Positions 1-9,163 of a DNA stretch of 64,000 nt are shown one piece after another. The translations under genes were made by a program, and so were the position numbers. This stretch comes from Streptomyces sp. NBC_01197 (GTDB lineage Bacteria > Actinomycetota > Actinomycetes > Streptomycetales > Streptomycetaceae): contig NZ_CP108569.1 in the NCBI RefSeq assembly GCF_036010505.1, positions 3,102,001-3,166,000 of the forward strand, read 5' to 3'. A model generated the notes under the pieces. The model saw only the letters and a program-made list of their open reading frames with translations, was not told the origin of the DNA and searched no databases. Every line of letters begins with the position of its first letter. Within the stretch, counting starts at the first letter, position 1.

Positions 1-6
1 CCGTGG

Positions 7-591
7 ATGCGACTGCTCCTCGCCGCCGTCGCCGGGTGCGTCGTGTGCTTGCTGTCCACCCTCATGCTGGGGAGCGGCCTCTCCCTGCTGGTGGGGGTCC
101 TCTGCGGAGTGGGTGTCATCCTCGCGGCGCTCGGGACCCGGGCGTCGCACGGGGGCCTGGTCCTGCGGTGGCTCACAGTGGCGGCGTACTTCGTCCTGAT
201 CTTCGTCGCTTCCTACACCAGCCAGGAGTGGTATCTGCAGCTGCGCGGAGTGGAGCAGACGGCCACCATCACCGCGCCGAGCCACCAGTGGGCCCACGGG
301 ACTCGCCAGACCCACTGCCGAGTCAGGTTGCAGGACCGTTCCGTGCATCAGGTGTTCCGCAACAGGGAGGACTGCGCTGACCGGGTCGGCGCCAAAAGCG
401 CTGCTGTGGTCGACCCGTCCGGCCACTACCGTCCCTTCCTCGGCTCGAAGTCCGACATCGGCGACACCGCCGAAACCGCTGTGTCCCTGGGCGCCGCTGC
501 TGTCCTGCTTCTGGCCCCGGCCGGCGCCGCCGTCATCGGCCGGGTTCGACCGCGGCGGAACAGCGCCGATCGAGCGAGGGGAACGACGTGA
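7..591 (+). CDS. Membrane protein of unknown function (possibly 5'-truncated by window)
   Basis: A 194-residue protein with two or three hydrophobic segments in the first 75 residues, an extracytoplasmic-looking middle with two cysteines (HCRV and DCAD), and a last membrane segment around residues 155-180 before a basic tail. The layout (helices, about 80 soluble residues, helix) resembles DUF3592-like membrane proteins, but I do not recognise a family. The reading frame stays open to the window edge, so the true start may lie upstream; ATG at 7 is the first one seen. It overlaps the next gene by four bases (GTGA), so the two are probably co-translated. Confidence 0.6.
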   Translation: MRLLLAAVAGCVVCLLSTLMLGSGLSLLVGVLCGVGVILAALGTRASHGGLVLRWLTVAAYFVLIFVASYTSQEWYLQLRGVEQTATITAPSHQWAHGTRQTHCRVRLQDRSVHQVFRNREDCADRVGAKSAAVVDPSGHYRPFLGSKSDIGDTAETAVSLGAAAVLLLAPAGAAVIGRVRPRRNSADRARGTT

Positions 592-1229
592 CCGCATCTC
601 CCGGATCAGGCAGCACACCCGACATGGTCCGCACGGCCACCACACCCCCCTCCGACTACCGCATAGCCGTCCCCGAAGGCTGGGAACGCATAGTCCTCGA
701 CCCCGACCGCTGGACCCACCGCATCGACAAGCTGGTCAACCGCGGGCTGCGCCGGACGAAGGCCACCTCGCAGTTGAAGGCCGCGCTCGCGGACCGGCTC
801 CGGGAGCAGGCCGAGGCCGCGCACGCGAATGGCGGCGTGGAGATGTACGTCGTCAACCAGATCATCGGCCAGGTGCCGGTGTCCGCCGGCCTGGTCGTCA
901 CCGTCCTGCAGCCGCCGCCGGGCACCGTGGCCGGGGCCCTGTCCGACATCGCTCTGTCCCTGGGGGCCCGCGGCGCCGACGTCACCATGGCCGACCTGCC
1001 CGCGGGCTCGGCCGTGCGCCATCTCCACCGTCAACACCCCGCGGCCGACGACCCGGACGGCAACAAGCTGCCCCTCACACACCTGGACCTCTACCTCGCC
1101 GTGCCGAACAGCGAGCAGCGCCTGCTGCTCTCGTTCTCCACCCCGACTCCGACGTCGATGGAGCCGCTGGCGGACGCGCTGGTGACACTCTTCGACTCGA
1201 TCGCCCGCACTCTGCAATGGATGGCCTGA
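588..1229 (+). CDS. Unknown protein with LPAGxAV motif, probable T7SS-associated accessory
   Basis: A soluble 213-residue protein without signal peptide or membrane segment. I do not recognise a named family. A helical N-terminal half (about residues 35-85) is followed by a beta-rich half containing LPAGSAVR and ending with FSTPTPTSMEPLADAL...FDSI. The next gene (LPAGPAVR) and the gene at 28559 (LPCGPAVS) carry the same motif in the same place before a similar end, so the three look like paralogues. The GTG start overlaps the upstream stop by four bases, and the 3' end overlaps the next gene by 13 bases. Function is inferred only from neighbours: the 28559 copy follows a WXG-domain effector. 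Confidence 0.65.
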   Translation: MTASPGSGSTPDMVRTATTPPSDYRIAVPEGWERIVLDPDRWTHRIDKLVNRGLRRTKATSQLKAALADRLREQAEAAHANGGVEMYVVNQIIGQVPVSAGLVVTVLQPPPGTVAGALSDIALSLGARGADVTMADLPAGSAVRHLHRQHPAADDPDGNKLPLTHLDLYLAVPNSEQRLLLSFSTPTPTSMEPLADALVTLFDSIARTLQWMA

Positions 1230-1834
1230 TGCCCGAGTACTCCGCGTCCACGGTACGTATGCAGGCGCCGGACGACGCCGTCTCGCTGCCGGTACGCGAA
1301 CTGGTCGACCTGGATGCATGGGCCGCTGACACGGCCCGGCTGCGCGTGGGCCCCGAAGGCGACGGACGGCTGACCGAGGCGCTCGCCGCCGAACTGCGCG
1401 AGGCTGCCCTGGATTCGCGCGATCGCGGGCCGGTCACCGCGCTCTCGTACGTCCCCACGCCGCAGTTGGGGGAGCTGGCCCGCATCGAGTTGTCGGCGCT
1501 GGTCGCCGACGAGACGTACCCCACGGTGACCGTCGATCTGCTCCACCGCTACCTGGCCGCTCCGACGGACATCTCGCTCCGACCACCCGAGGCCGAGCTG
1601 CGGGCACTCCCCGCCGGGCCCGCGGTTCGGGTGCGGCACGCATACGTCCAGGACGCCGACCGGGACGGGGCGGGCACCGTCATGGAGACCTGCGCCTACG
1701 GCATCTGCCCGGACGAGAAGTGGGGCCTCGTACTGCTCACTTCGTGGCGGGCCCTCGCGCACACCGACGCCCTGTGCACGCTGACGGACAGCCTCGCGCA
1801 GACGGTCACTGTGGCCTCCGCGGCGGCACACTGA
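1217..1834 (+). CDS. Unknown protein with LPAGxAV motif, paralogue of its upstream neighbour
   Basis: A 205-residue soluble protein with LPAGPAVRVRH near residue 135 and a C-terminal stretch (GLVLLTSW...LTDSLAQTV) resembling the ends of the 588 and 28559 products. No signal peptide or membrane segment. ATG at 1217 gives a 13-base overlap with the upstream gene; ATG at 1229 is an in-frame alternative. It is the last gene of this short operon; 361 bases without a gene follow. Possible T7SS accessory or chaperone by association, not by known family. Confidence 0.65.
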   Translation: MDGLMPEYSASTVRMQAPDDAVSLPVRELVDLDAWAADTARLRVGPEGDGRLTEALAAELREAALDSRDRGPVTALSYVPTPQLGELARIELSALVADETYPTVTVDLLHRYLAAPTDISLRPPEAELRALPAGPAVRVRHAYVQDADRDGAGTVMETCAYGICPDEKWGLVLLTSWRALAHTDALCTLTDSLAQTVTVASAAAH

Positions 1835-2195
1835 GCCCGTACGCACAGCCGCAGGCACCGGCCCCTGGACCCGGACCCGGAGTATCGCGTCCGACGACGT
1901 CCCTGGAGCAGGAACGTTGGTGGCCCGGTTGGCCGTGCACTGACTGGGCATGCTGGTCTCCCGTCTGCTGTCAGAGAATCCACCAGCGCATCACCCGTGC
2001 ACACAGCCGCCCGGGACGCGCGGAACATGCGCAGTCGCGACTGATTTGTCACGGCCAGGTCACCGCTCCCGCACATGGCACGGAATCCCCTGACCGCCCT
2101 CTGATGCCCTTTACATGCGACTGGTAGCTTCGAATGCCCTGAACGTTTGCAGTCCGGCCTGCCGGCCCGCTGTCGCCAACCGGGGGAGAACACTC
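1835..2195. other. Intergenic, no gene seen
   Basis: No convincing reading frame. It should contain the promoter of the lipoprotein operon. A GGGGGAGA ribosome-binding site at about 2182-2189 decides the start of the next gene. No clear terminator hairpin was found. Confidence 0.4.
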
Positions 2196-2849
2196 GTGGC
2201 CCGCCGCACTCCAGCCATCGCCGCCGCACTCGCTGTCAGTGCGGCCCTGCTACTGACCGCTTGCGGAGGCAGCAGCAACGACGCCTCCAAGGACAAGATC
2301 AAGGGGGCGGACGAGGGAACGAAGAGCCCGTCTGCGTCGGCCTCCACCTCTGCGGCGCCGGGTGCGGCGCGGCCGGAGATCACGGTCCCCCACTCCTTCC
2401 AGCTGAATTTTCAGGGTTGGAACAGCAGCGACCCCGACGAGCAGGCCGTTCTCAACGACGGCAAGGAACAGGTCCGTGCCGGGTACGCGGCGATCATGGC
2501 CAACGCTCCCGATGCCGAGTACCTGACGTTCTACGACACGGCGGCCGGTCTCTCCCAGGACCAAGAGTGGATAAAGACCTACACAGGTAAGAACCTGACG
2601 CTCATCGGCAAGGCGCCGGTCTATGACGCCAAGGCGAGAATGCTCGGAAGCAATAAGACACGAGCGATCCTCAACTACTGCATGGACGAGAGCAAGGCAT
2701 ACACAAAGGGTCGCAAGACAGGCAAAGTCGAGGGAAACCCGGCAGGTACGGATCCCAAGGTGTATTACACGTCCACTCTGCAGAAGAGCTCACAAGGCGT
2801 CTGGCAGACCGTGTCCACCACCTCCAAGAGGGGTGGCTGCCCGTCGTGA
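2196..2849 (+). CDS. Lipoprotein of the three-copy lipoprotein/secreted pair (copy 1)
   Basis: A 217-residue lipoprotein: basic N-terminus, hydrophobic stretch, lipobox LTAC before GGSS, then a Ser/Ala-rich linker (to about residue 65) and a folded domain. The GTG at 2196 is chosen because a strong GGGGGAGA site precedes it and it gives a proper lipoprotein signal; a longer frame opens at 2115. The folded domain shares a pattern with the products of 16506-17186 and 24999-25658: LxFY...G, then LxYC.D.SKAY, KTGKV and GVWQ. Length and pattern are reminiscent of NTF2-like domains (inference). It is translationally coupled to the secreted partner by a GTGA overlap. Function unknown. Confidence 0.75.
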   Translation: MARRTPAIAAALAVSAALLLTACGGSSNDASKDKIKGADEGTKSPSASASTSAAPGAARPEITVPHSFQLNFQGWNSSDPDEQAVLNDGKEQVRAGYAAIMANAPDAEYLTFYDTAAGLSQDQEWIKTYTGKNLTLIGKAPVYDAKARMLGSNKTRAILNYCMDESKAYTKGRKTGKVEGNPAGTDPKVYYTSTLQKSSQGVWQTVSTTSKRGGCPS

Positions 2850-3901
2850 ACTCACGTCGCAGGATGACAGCGCTCACCGCGGCCTCGCTCGCAACGGTCG
2901 CTCTCGCCTCCGGCCCGGCCCACGCCATCGGAGGTGGCGGGACAAAGGGCGGCTCCGACGGCCGGAGCGTCAGCGCCTCCGCGACCCACTCCCAAATCCG
3001 GCTCAGCTATCCCAAGGGAGGCGGAGGGAGCGGCAGAAAAGGCAACCTGGCTGCGATCGATCCCAACTGGAAACCGCCCGCGTGCTGGTACGAGCCAGTC
3101 TTCACGCCAGAAGGCTTGAAAAGCTTCGTGAAGTCGTCCGGCGGCGACGGCGACGTGGGTATCCACGAGTCCTGGTACGGCACTGGCCTCTGGACCGACC
3201 ACTACAAGGACGGCAAACCCGAAGCCAACTTCGACGACCCCAGCTCCATGGCTGATGGCTACAAGAACTACAACATCGGCAAGGGCGGCTACTTCTGGCG
3301 GAGCGTAGCGCCGGACGAATCAGATCCCGATTCCTGGCAGTGCGGCCGCATCATGTTCTGGCAGCCCGCCGGCCAGGTGCCGAAGATCCCGCACGCGCCC
3401 ACACCGAAGATGCTCGCCGAGTACGCGTACAACCAGGTCAAGGTCCCCGAGACCAAGATCGAGCTGAAGCCGCAGACCAAGTCCACCGTGAACCTGCCCA
3501 CCTGGGTCTGGCTGGACAAGGGCACCTTCAAGGACGTCGTCGTACGCGCCGAACTGCCCAACACCGGGCTCTGGGCCGAGACCACCGCAAAACCCGTGAG
3601 CCTCCACCTCGACCCGGGCACGGACGACGCGGACACCTTCCCCTCCTCCGGCACCTGCACGTTCAACAAGGACGGCTCCATCGGCACGCCCTACACGTCG
3701 GGCGACGCCAGCCAGAACCCGCCCTGCGGCATCAACTACCTGCACGCCACCGACGGAGGCCCGTACCAGCTCAAGGCGTCCATCACCTGGAAGATCAGCT
3801 GGCAGGGATCCGACAACGACGGCACGCACTCCCTCCCGGACGGAACCTTCCAGACCACCCTGGACATGAATGTCCAGGAAATCCAGACGATCAACCGCTG
3901 A
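2846..3901 (+). CDS. Secreted four-cysteine protein of the pair (copy 1)
   Basis: A 351-residue protein with a Sec signal peptide (TALTAASLATVALA, probable cleavage after AHA near residue 27). No family is recognised. Two conserved blocks are visible: an aromatic region opening with PPACWYEP and ending at WQCGRIMFW, and a C-terminal beta-rich domain from MLAEYAY to the end, with LPTWVWLDK, LDPGTDDA, CTFNKDGSIGTPY and PPCG. The four cysteines (CWYE, QCGR, TCTF, PCGI) are kept in all three copies, suggesting two disulfides. It ends in QTINR like copy 3. It overlaps the lipoprotein gene by four bases; the WXG-Rhs operon follows 118 bases downstream. Confidence 0.75.
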   Translation: MNSRRRMTALTAASLATVALASGPAHAIGGGGTKGGSDGRSVSASATHSQIRLSYPKGGGGSGRKGNLAAIDPNWKPPACWYEPVFTPEGLKSFVKSSGGDGDVGIHESWYGTGLWTDHYKDGKPEANFDDPSSMADGYKNYNIGKGGYFWRSVAPDESDPDSWQCGRIMFWQPAGQVPKIPHAPTPKMLAEYAYNQVKVPETKIELKPQTKSTVNLPTWVWLDKGTFKDVVVRAELPNTGLWAETTAKPVSLHLDPGTDDADTFPSSGTCTFNKDGSIGTPYTSGDASQNPPCGINYLHATDGGPYQLKASITWKISWQGSDNDGTHSLPDGTFQTTLDMNVQEIQTINR

Positions 3902-4018
3902 CAGAGCGAGCGAGAGTGCGGCACCAACGACCTCGGCCTGTCCTTGACATAAGCCACACCTGGCCGGGGTATCGTTTCTCGACTGACATGTACGCGGTTG
4001 TGAACGGGGTGGGGCAGC

Positions 4019-4330
4019 ATGTCGGATTTGGCGAAGGATGCTGTGTCGATGGCGAAGGCGGCGTCGGGGCTGCGAGGGGCACGGCATCACACGGCGAAGC
4101 CGTTGCAGGATTTCACGTCGGCGTCGCACGATCTGTCGGCGTTGGGTGCGTTGGGGTCTTTGTTGAAAGCGACGGGTGATATCCGGGAGGGGATGCACAC
4201 CTTGTCGGGTGTGACAGCGTCGCTGAACGAGGAGTGGGGCCAGGAGGCGAAGCTCCTGGGTGAGGTGTCGGATGCGTTTGATCTGCTGGATGTCCTGCTG
4301 AGTGCGGCCGCGCGCGCGAAGAAGGGCTGA
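4019..4330 (+). CDS. Small helical protein with WGxxxKxLG motif, probable T7SS effector partner
   Basis: A 103-residue, mostly helical soluble protein ending AKKG. It contains EEWGQEAKLLGE (Trp73) followed by FDLLD. The protein encoded at 27032 has GDWGYGVKQLGK and FDKLD in the same order, and each gene immediately precedes a large WXG-domain protein. In Firmicutes, LXG toxins are carried to the T7SS by small helical partners (Lap proteins). An equivalent role is inferred here from size, helix content and position. The start ATG follows a GGGGTGGGG stretch; the rhs gene begins five bases after the stop. Confidence 0.65.
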   Translation: MSDLAKDAVSMAKAASGLRGARHHTAKPLQDFTSASHDLSALGALGSLLKATGDIREGMHTLSGVTASLNEEWGQEAKLLGEVSDAFDLLDVLLSAAARAKKG

Positions 4331-4335
4331 GCCCG

Positions 4336-7300
4336 GTGGTCGATCTCAACCCGTTGCACTGGATCAGCAAGGCGAACCACGCTTTCGGCGACACAATGGC
4401 CAGTGGTCTGGAGTTCCTCGGGATAACCGACCCGGCTGTCGACCCCGATGGGGTCCGTGAGATAGCCAAGCACTGGCGTTCCCTGGCCAAGGGTCTCGAG
4501 GACGCTGCCCATGCCGCCGAAGTAGCCATGTCCGGTGTGACGTGGGAGGGCGAGACGGCCAAGGCGTTCTCCAAACGTGCCCGGACCATGCGCAAGCACG
4601 CCACCGACACCGCGCACTCGATGCGTGAGGGCGCCACCGCCCTGGACAAGTTCGCCGACGAGGCCCATGAGCTGATCACTCAGATCGGGGTGATGGTCGC
4701 GGAGATCGCCGAGTTCGAGATCGCCGGTCTCGCCCTGTCCGTCCTGACCGCCGGCATGTCCGAGGTCGCCTCCACCCTCGTCGCTGGCGAACGCGCCCTG
4801 AAAGTCATGGCGCTGATCACCAGGATCGAAGAATCCGGAAGTGCCCTCGGTGCCACGGTGCGGACCGCGATGGAAGCCATCCGCAACGTCGAACGGGCCC
4901 TGAAGGCTCTCAAAGAGATCAAAACAATCGCGAAAATCGGTAAACTCGCCTCCGAGGGTGCCAAGTTCACCGCGTTCACGACCGCCCTCGAAGACCCGGG
5001 AGCGTTCAAGGACCCTGGGAAACTCGCCAAGCTCCTCACCGAAGGCGCTATCGCGGGCGTCGGCCTCGGCTTCCTCGGTAAGGCACTCGGCAAGGGACTC
5101 AAAGCCCTCAAACCAGGGGAGATAGCCGACCTCGCGAAAGCGCTGAAACTCAACGGGTCAGGGCTCTCCCGCCTCAAACTCCGCCCCTCCGAGTGGGAAA
5201 AGCTCCCCGCATCGATCCGCGGCATGTTCAAGGAATGCAAACTCGACCCGATCGACGTCGCCACCGGCGACATGCTCCTCCCTCAGACCGACCTGAGCCT
5301 CCCCGGCACGCTCCCCCTCATCCTGGAGCGCACCCATATCTCGTCCTACCGGTGGGGCGGCTGGTTCGGCCCCTCCTGGGCCTCCACCCTCGACCAACGC
5401 CTCCAAATCGACGACCAAGGTGTCATCTACACCACCCCTGACGGCGCGCGCCTTATCTACCCCCACCCAGACCCCGACAGCAACAACCCCGTCTACCCCG
5501 AAACAGGATCACGCCTCGCCCTGACCTGGGACACCGAAACCGACGGCGCCCTCACCATCACTGACCCCGACACCGGCCACACCCACACCTTCCACACCCC
5601 CCAACCCACCAACGACGGACAAGCCGTCGACCTCCCCCTCCAAACCATCACCGACCGCAACAACCAACGCATCACCCTCCACTACACCGACAACGGCACC
5701 CCCACCCACATCACCCACACCGGCGGCTACCACCTCACCCTCGACCACCACCCAACCCAACCCCGCATCACCGCCCTACGCCTCATCGATCCAAGCAGCC
5801 CCGACCCCTCCGGCACCCTGCTGCGCTCCTACCAGTACAACGACGAAGGCCACCTCACCCACGTACAGAACTCCTGCGGACTCAACCTCAAGCTCACCTA
5901 CGACCCCGAAGGCCGCATCACCTCCTGGACCGACAGCAACAACACCCACTACCGCTACACCTACGACCAACAAGGCCGCGTCACCCGCACCGAAGGCAGC
6001 GGCGGCTACCTCAACGGCACCCTCACCTACAACGACACCACCCACACCACCACCGTCACCAACTCCCTCGGCCACACCAGCCACTACCAACACAACAACG
6101 CCTACCGCCTCATCCGTACAACAGACGCCCTCGGCTACCTGACCGAGCAGGAATGGGACACCGAGAACCGACTCACTGCCGTCACCGATCCGCTCGGACA
6201 CACCACCCGCTACACCTACGACGAACAAGGGCGTACGGCATCGGTCGTCCGACCGGATGGACGAACGGCGACCACCGACTACAACGGCATTGGCCGACCC
6301 ACGACGGTCACCTCACCCGACGGCTCCTCCTGGGTCCACGAGTACGACGCCCGCGGCAATCCCACAGCGATCACGGAGCCGACCGGAGCCACCACGCGCT
6401 ACACCCACAACGGTGCAGGCCACCTCACGTCGATCACAGACGCTCTCGGCAATACCACCCGCATACGCTCGAACCGAGCCGGTCTCCCTGTTGAAATCAT
6501 TGATCCTCTCAACGCGGCTACCCGGTATGAGCGAGATTCCCTCGGCCGCCCCACTGCCCTCACGAACCCCCTCGGCCACACAACGCGTCTCGAGTGGACA
6601 CTCGAAGGCAAGCCACTTCTGCGCATAGGCGGCGACAGAACCAGGGAGTCCTGGACCTACGACGGTGAGGGCAACTGCACTAGCCACACCGGGGTGAGAG
6701 GTGAGGTTTCACGCTTCGAGTACACGCACTTCGACCTGCTTTCAGCTCGCACTGGTCCCGACGGTATACGCCAGGAATTCAGTCACGACACGGAACTCCA
6801 ACTTACTAAGGTCACCAACCCGCAGGCCCTGACTTGGGAATACCATTACGACGCGCTCGGCCGTATAGCTTCCGAGACAGACTTCGACGGCCGCACACTC
6901 TCCTATCGCAGCGACGCCGCAGGGCGGCTGAGCCATCGCACCAACGGCGTGGGTGCGACCATCCGCTACGAGCGGAACCCTCTCGGACAGACCACGCTCA
7001 AGGACGTCGCCGGTGCCGTCACCACATTCGAGTACGACTCCTCGGATGCTCTCATGCTGGCAGTCGGACCCGGTGTCACCTCCTCCTACACGCGCGGGCC
7101 GCAGGGACGCCTTGAGAGTGAGACCGTCAATGGCAGGACGCTGTCCTTCGAATACGACGACCTGGGACGCCGGACACACCGCACGACGCCGGGGGGTGCG
7201 GTCAGCGAGTGGATTTACGATGCGGCCAGCCGACGTACAGGACTGACAGCCTCAGGGCACAGCCTCGCTTTTTCCTACGACGCCGCAGGACAGGAAGTCT

Positions 7301-8679
7301 CCCGCGATCTCGGCACGGCACTCACTCTGTCCCACACGTTCGACGAACTGGGCCGTCTCACCAACCAACGGGTGACAAGCGCGGGCCGAGACACTCTTCT
7401 GCGCAGCTTCACCTATCGCTCAGACGGCTACCCGACCAGTATCGAAGACCTCCGATCGGGTACCCGACGGTTCGATCTCGATATCTCTGGACGCGTCACC
7501 GCGGTCCACGCAACCAACTGGACAGAGAAATACGCCTATGACGAGGCGGGCAACCAAATCTCGGCGTCATGGCCTGCCACCTCCTTCGGCACCGATGCCA
7601 CAGGCGAGCGCGAATACGCAGGCACGCGTATCACGCGAGCGGGCAATGTGCGATACGAGCACGACGCACAGGGTCGCATCGTGCTACGCCAGAAAACACG
7701 CTTGTCGCGCAAGCCTGATACCTGGCGTTATACCTGGGACGCTGAAGACCGCCTGATATCGGTGGTCACCCCGGACGGTACGGTCTGGCGTTACCTGTAC
7801 GACCCCCTGGGTCGTCGTATCGCCAAGCAGCGCATGGCCGCAGACGCCGAAACTGTCGTCGAGCAGATCGACTTCACGTGGGACGGCTCAACCCTCTGCG
7901 AACAGACAACATCGATCGCGGAGCTGTCAACCCATGTCACGGTGACCTGGGACCACAACAATTTTCTGCCACTCGCCCAGACCGAACGCGTCACATCGGC
8001 CTGCCAGGAGGAGGTCGACGAACGCTTCTTCGCGATTGTCACCGACCTCGTCGGCGCCCCGAGCGAACTCATAGACGAAGAAGGCAACACAGCCTGGCAC
8101 ACAAAGACCACTCTCTGGGGCGCCACCAGCTGGAACACCAACGCCAGAGCCTACACACCGCTCCGATTTCCCGGTCAATACTACGACCCTGAAACCGGGC
8201 TCCATTACAACTACTTCCGCCACTACGATCCTGAAACCGCTCGCTACCTGTCGGTCGATCCGCTTGGCCTCACCCCTGCACCGAATCCCACTGCGTACGT
8301 ACGGAACCCGCACGTATGGTCGGACCCTCTCGGATTGGCGCCGTGCTTCGCTGAACAAAAATCCAAGGCACTGCGGGATGCCGGAGTTCCGGAGGGAACC
8401 AAACCATTCGACGTGAACGAGTGGACCGAAGCCACCACACCTGCCTGGCAAGGAAGCAAGCGATTGCTGGGGCCGGACGGTAAACCCATTTTCTACACGA
8501 CAGAGTGGTACGAGACACCGTCAGGAGATATCGTCGTATTCCAGGACCATTGGTTTGGGCATCAGGAACCAGGGACTCCGGGACACCAGCCGGCGCACGT
8601 ACACGTGAGACCGTACGACAATGATCGTAACGGTCAGATCCCCGGATGCGAGGAGCATTACTACTATGACGTGGGTTGA
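4336..8679 (+). CDS. WXG-domain Rhs/YD-repeat polymorphic toxin with HNH/EndoVII-like tip
   Basis: A 1447-residue toxin. Residues 1-125 form an Esx-like helical domain with a WEG (WXG) motif at 70-72, indicating export by type VII secretion. Alpha-helical hydrophobic sequence runs to about 290, then a DUF6531-like segment (IDVATGDMLL, about 303-350), then YD/RHS repeats (about 450-1270). The RHS core, PLRFPGQYYDPETG through DPLGL, spans about 1276-1335 and marks where the variable toxin begins. The 111-residue tip ends with IVVFQDHWFGH, PAHVHVRPYDN and HYYYD, histidine-rich motifs like those of HNH/endonuclease VII-fold polymorphic toxins (family match from memory). The GTG start lies five bases after the small-partner gene. 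Tip and immunity genes are visibly less GC-rich, suggesting recent exchange. Confidence 0.88.
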   Translation: MVDLNPLHWISKANHAFGDTMASGLEFLGITDPAVDPDGVREIAKHWRSLAKGLEDAAHAAEVAMSGVTWEGETAKAFSKRARTMRKHATDTAHSMREGATALDKFADEAHELITQIGVMVAEIAEFEIAGLALSVLTAGMSEVASTLVAGERALKVMALITRIEESGSALGATVRTAMEAIRNVERALKALKEIKTIAKIGKLASEGAKFTAFTTALEDPGAFKDPGKLAKLLTEGAIAGVGLGFLGKALGKGLKALKPGEIADLAKALKLNGSGLSRLKLRPSEWEKLPASIRGMFKECKLDPIDVATGDMLLPQTDLSLPGTLPLILERTHISSYRWGGWFGPSWASTLDQRLQIDDQGVIYTTPDGARLIYPHPDPDSNNPVYPETGSRLALTWDTETDGALTITDPDTGHTHTFHTPQPTNDGQAVDLPLQTITDRNNQRITLHYTDNGTPTHITHTGGYHLTLDHHPTQPRITALRLIDPSSPDPSGTLLRSYQYNDEGHLTHVQNSCGLNLKLTYDPEGRITSWTDSNNTHYRYTYDQQGRVTRTEGSGGYLNGTLTYNDTTHTTTVTNSLGHTSHYQHNNAYRLIRTTDALGYLTEQEWDTENRLTAVTDPLGHTTRYTYDEQGRTASVVRPDGRTATTDYNGIGRPTTVTSPDGSSWVHEYDARGNPTAITEPTGATTRYTHNGAGHLTSITDALGNTTRIRSNRAGLPVEIIDPLNAATRYERDSLGRPTALTNPLGHTTRLEWTLEGKPLLRIGGDRTRESWTYDGEGNCTSHTGVRGEVSRFEYTHFDLLSARTGPDGIRQEFSHDTELQLTKVTNPQALTWEYHYDALGRIASETDFDGRTLSYRSDAAGRLSHRTNGVGATIRYERNPLGQTTLKDVAGAVTTFEYDSSDALMLAVGPGVTSSYTRGPQGRLESETVNGRTLSFEYDDLGRRTHRTTPGGAVSEWIYDAASRRTGLTASGHSLAFSYDAAGQEVSRDLGTALTLSHTFDELGRLTNQRVTSAGRDTLLRSFTYRSDGYPTSIEDLRSGTRRFDLDISGRVTAVHATNWTEKYAYDEAGNQISASWPATSFGTDATGEREYAGTRITRAGNVRYEHDAQGRIVLRQKTRLSRKPDTWRYTWDAEDRLISVVTPDGTVWRYLYDPLGRRIAKQRMAADAETVVEQIDFTWDGSTLCEQTTSIAELSTHVTVTWDHNNFLPLAQTERVTSACQEEVDERFFAIVTDLVGAPSELIDEEGNTAWHTKTTLWGATSWNTNARAYTPLRFPGQYYDPETGLHYNYFRHYDPETARYLSVDPLGLTPAPNPTAYVRNPHVWSDPLGLAPCFAEQKSKALRDAGVPEGTKPFDVNEWTEATTPAWQGSKRLLGPDGKPIFYTTEWYETPSGDIVVFQDHWFGHQEPGTPGHQPAHVHVRPYDNDRNGQIPGCEEHYYYDVG

Positions 8680-9163
8680 TTTTGTCAGGAATCGCGGAGT
8701 CCTGGATTCACTCTTCGCAGACTCAGTACCACCACTCGAAGAACTTCGACTTCGATCCATTAATCTTACCTATATTGGCCCTTCCCTCACCTTGAGAGTC
8801 GACCTTCCATCATTCCCCCTTTCTAATTCATCACTCGAGTCCCAGGGTGATGAATTCGACACCCTGCAGTGCCAGCTCTCCTTTCAGGCCGTCGAGGAAA
8901 TCGCCTTGACCAACTGGAAAGGTCCGGAAATCTGTACAATCCGCATCGCACCTCGGCCAGACTACAGGATTCAGGTCGAAGTGACGGGCGAGAACCTTCA
9001 CCTCTCGTTCCGCAGCATCCGCGACATCCTTATCGACCACTTCAGCGCGTTCAAAATTAATAGTGATGGGTCTGACAGCGGGCGCCATCACTACACGCGA
9101 GGAATCGACGCCCGAATGTACACTTCACCACCCGAAACCCATGAAGCGAGCTTTTATGGATAA
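8666..9163 (+). CDS. Probable immunity protein, Imm50-like (first of two)
   Basis: A 165-residue soluble protein beginning MTWVDFVRN at an ATG inside the last codons of the rhs gene (14-base overlap), a typical toxin-immunity arrangement. The pattern of an N-terminal Trp, PPLEELRLRSINL, alternating beta strands and a late VEEIALTNW block resembles the Imm50 immunity family, as does the next gene. I recognise it by pattern only. AT content is higher than in the surrounding genes. The role would be to protect the producer from the HNH-like tip encoded just upstream. Confidence 0.55.
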   Translation: MTWVDFVRNRGVLDSLFADSVPPLEELRLRSINLTYIGPSLTLRVDLPSFPLSNSSLESQGDEFDTLQCQLSFQAVEEIALTNWKGPEICTIRIAPRPDYRIQVEVTGENLHLSFRSIRDILIDHFSAFKINSDGSDSGRHHYTRGIDARMYTSPPETHEASFYG

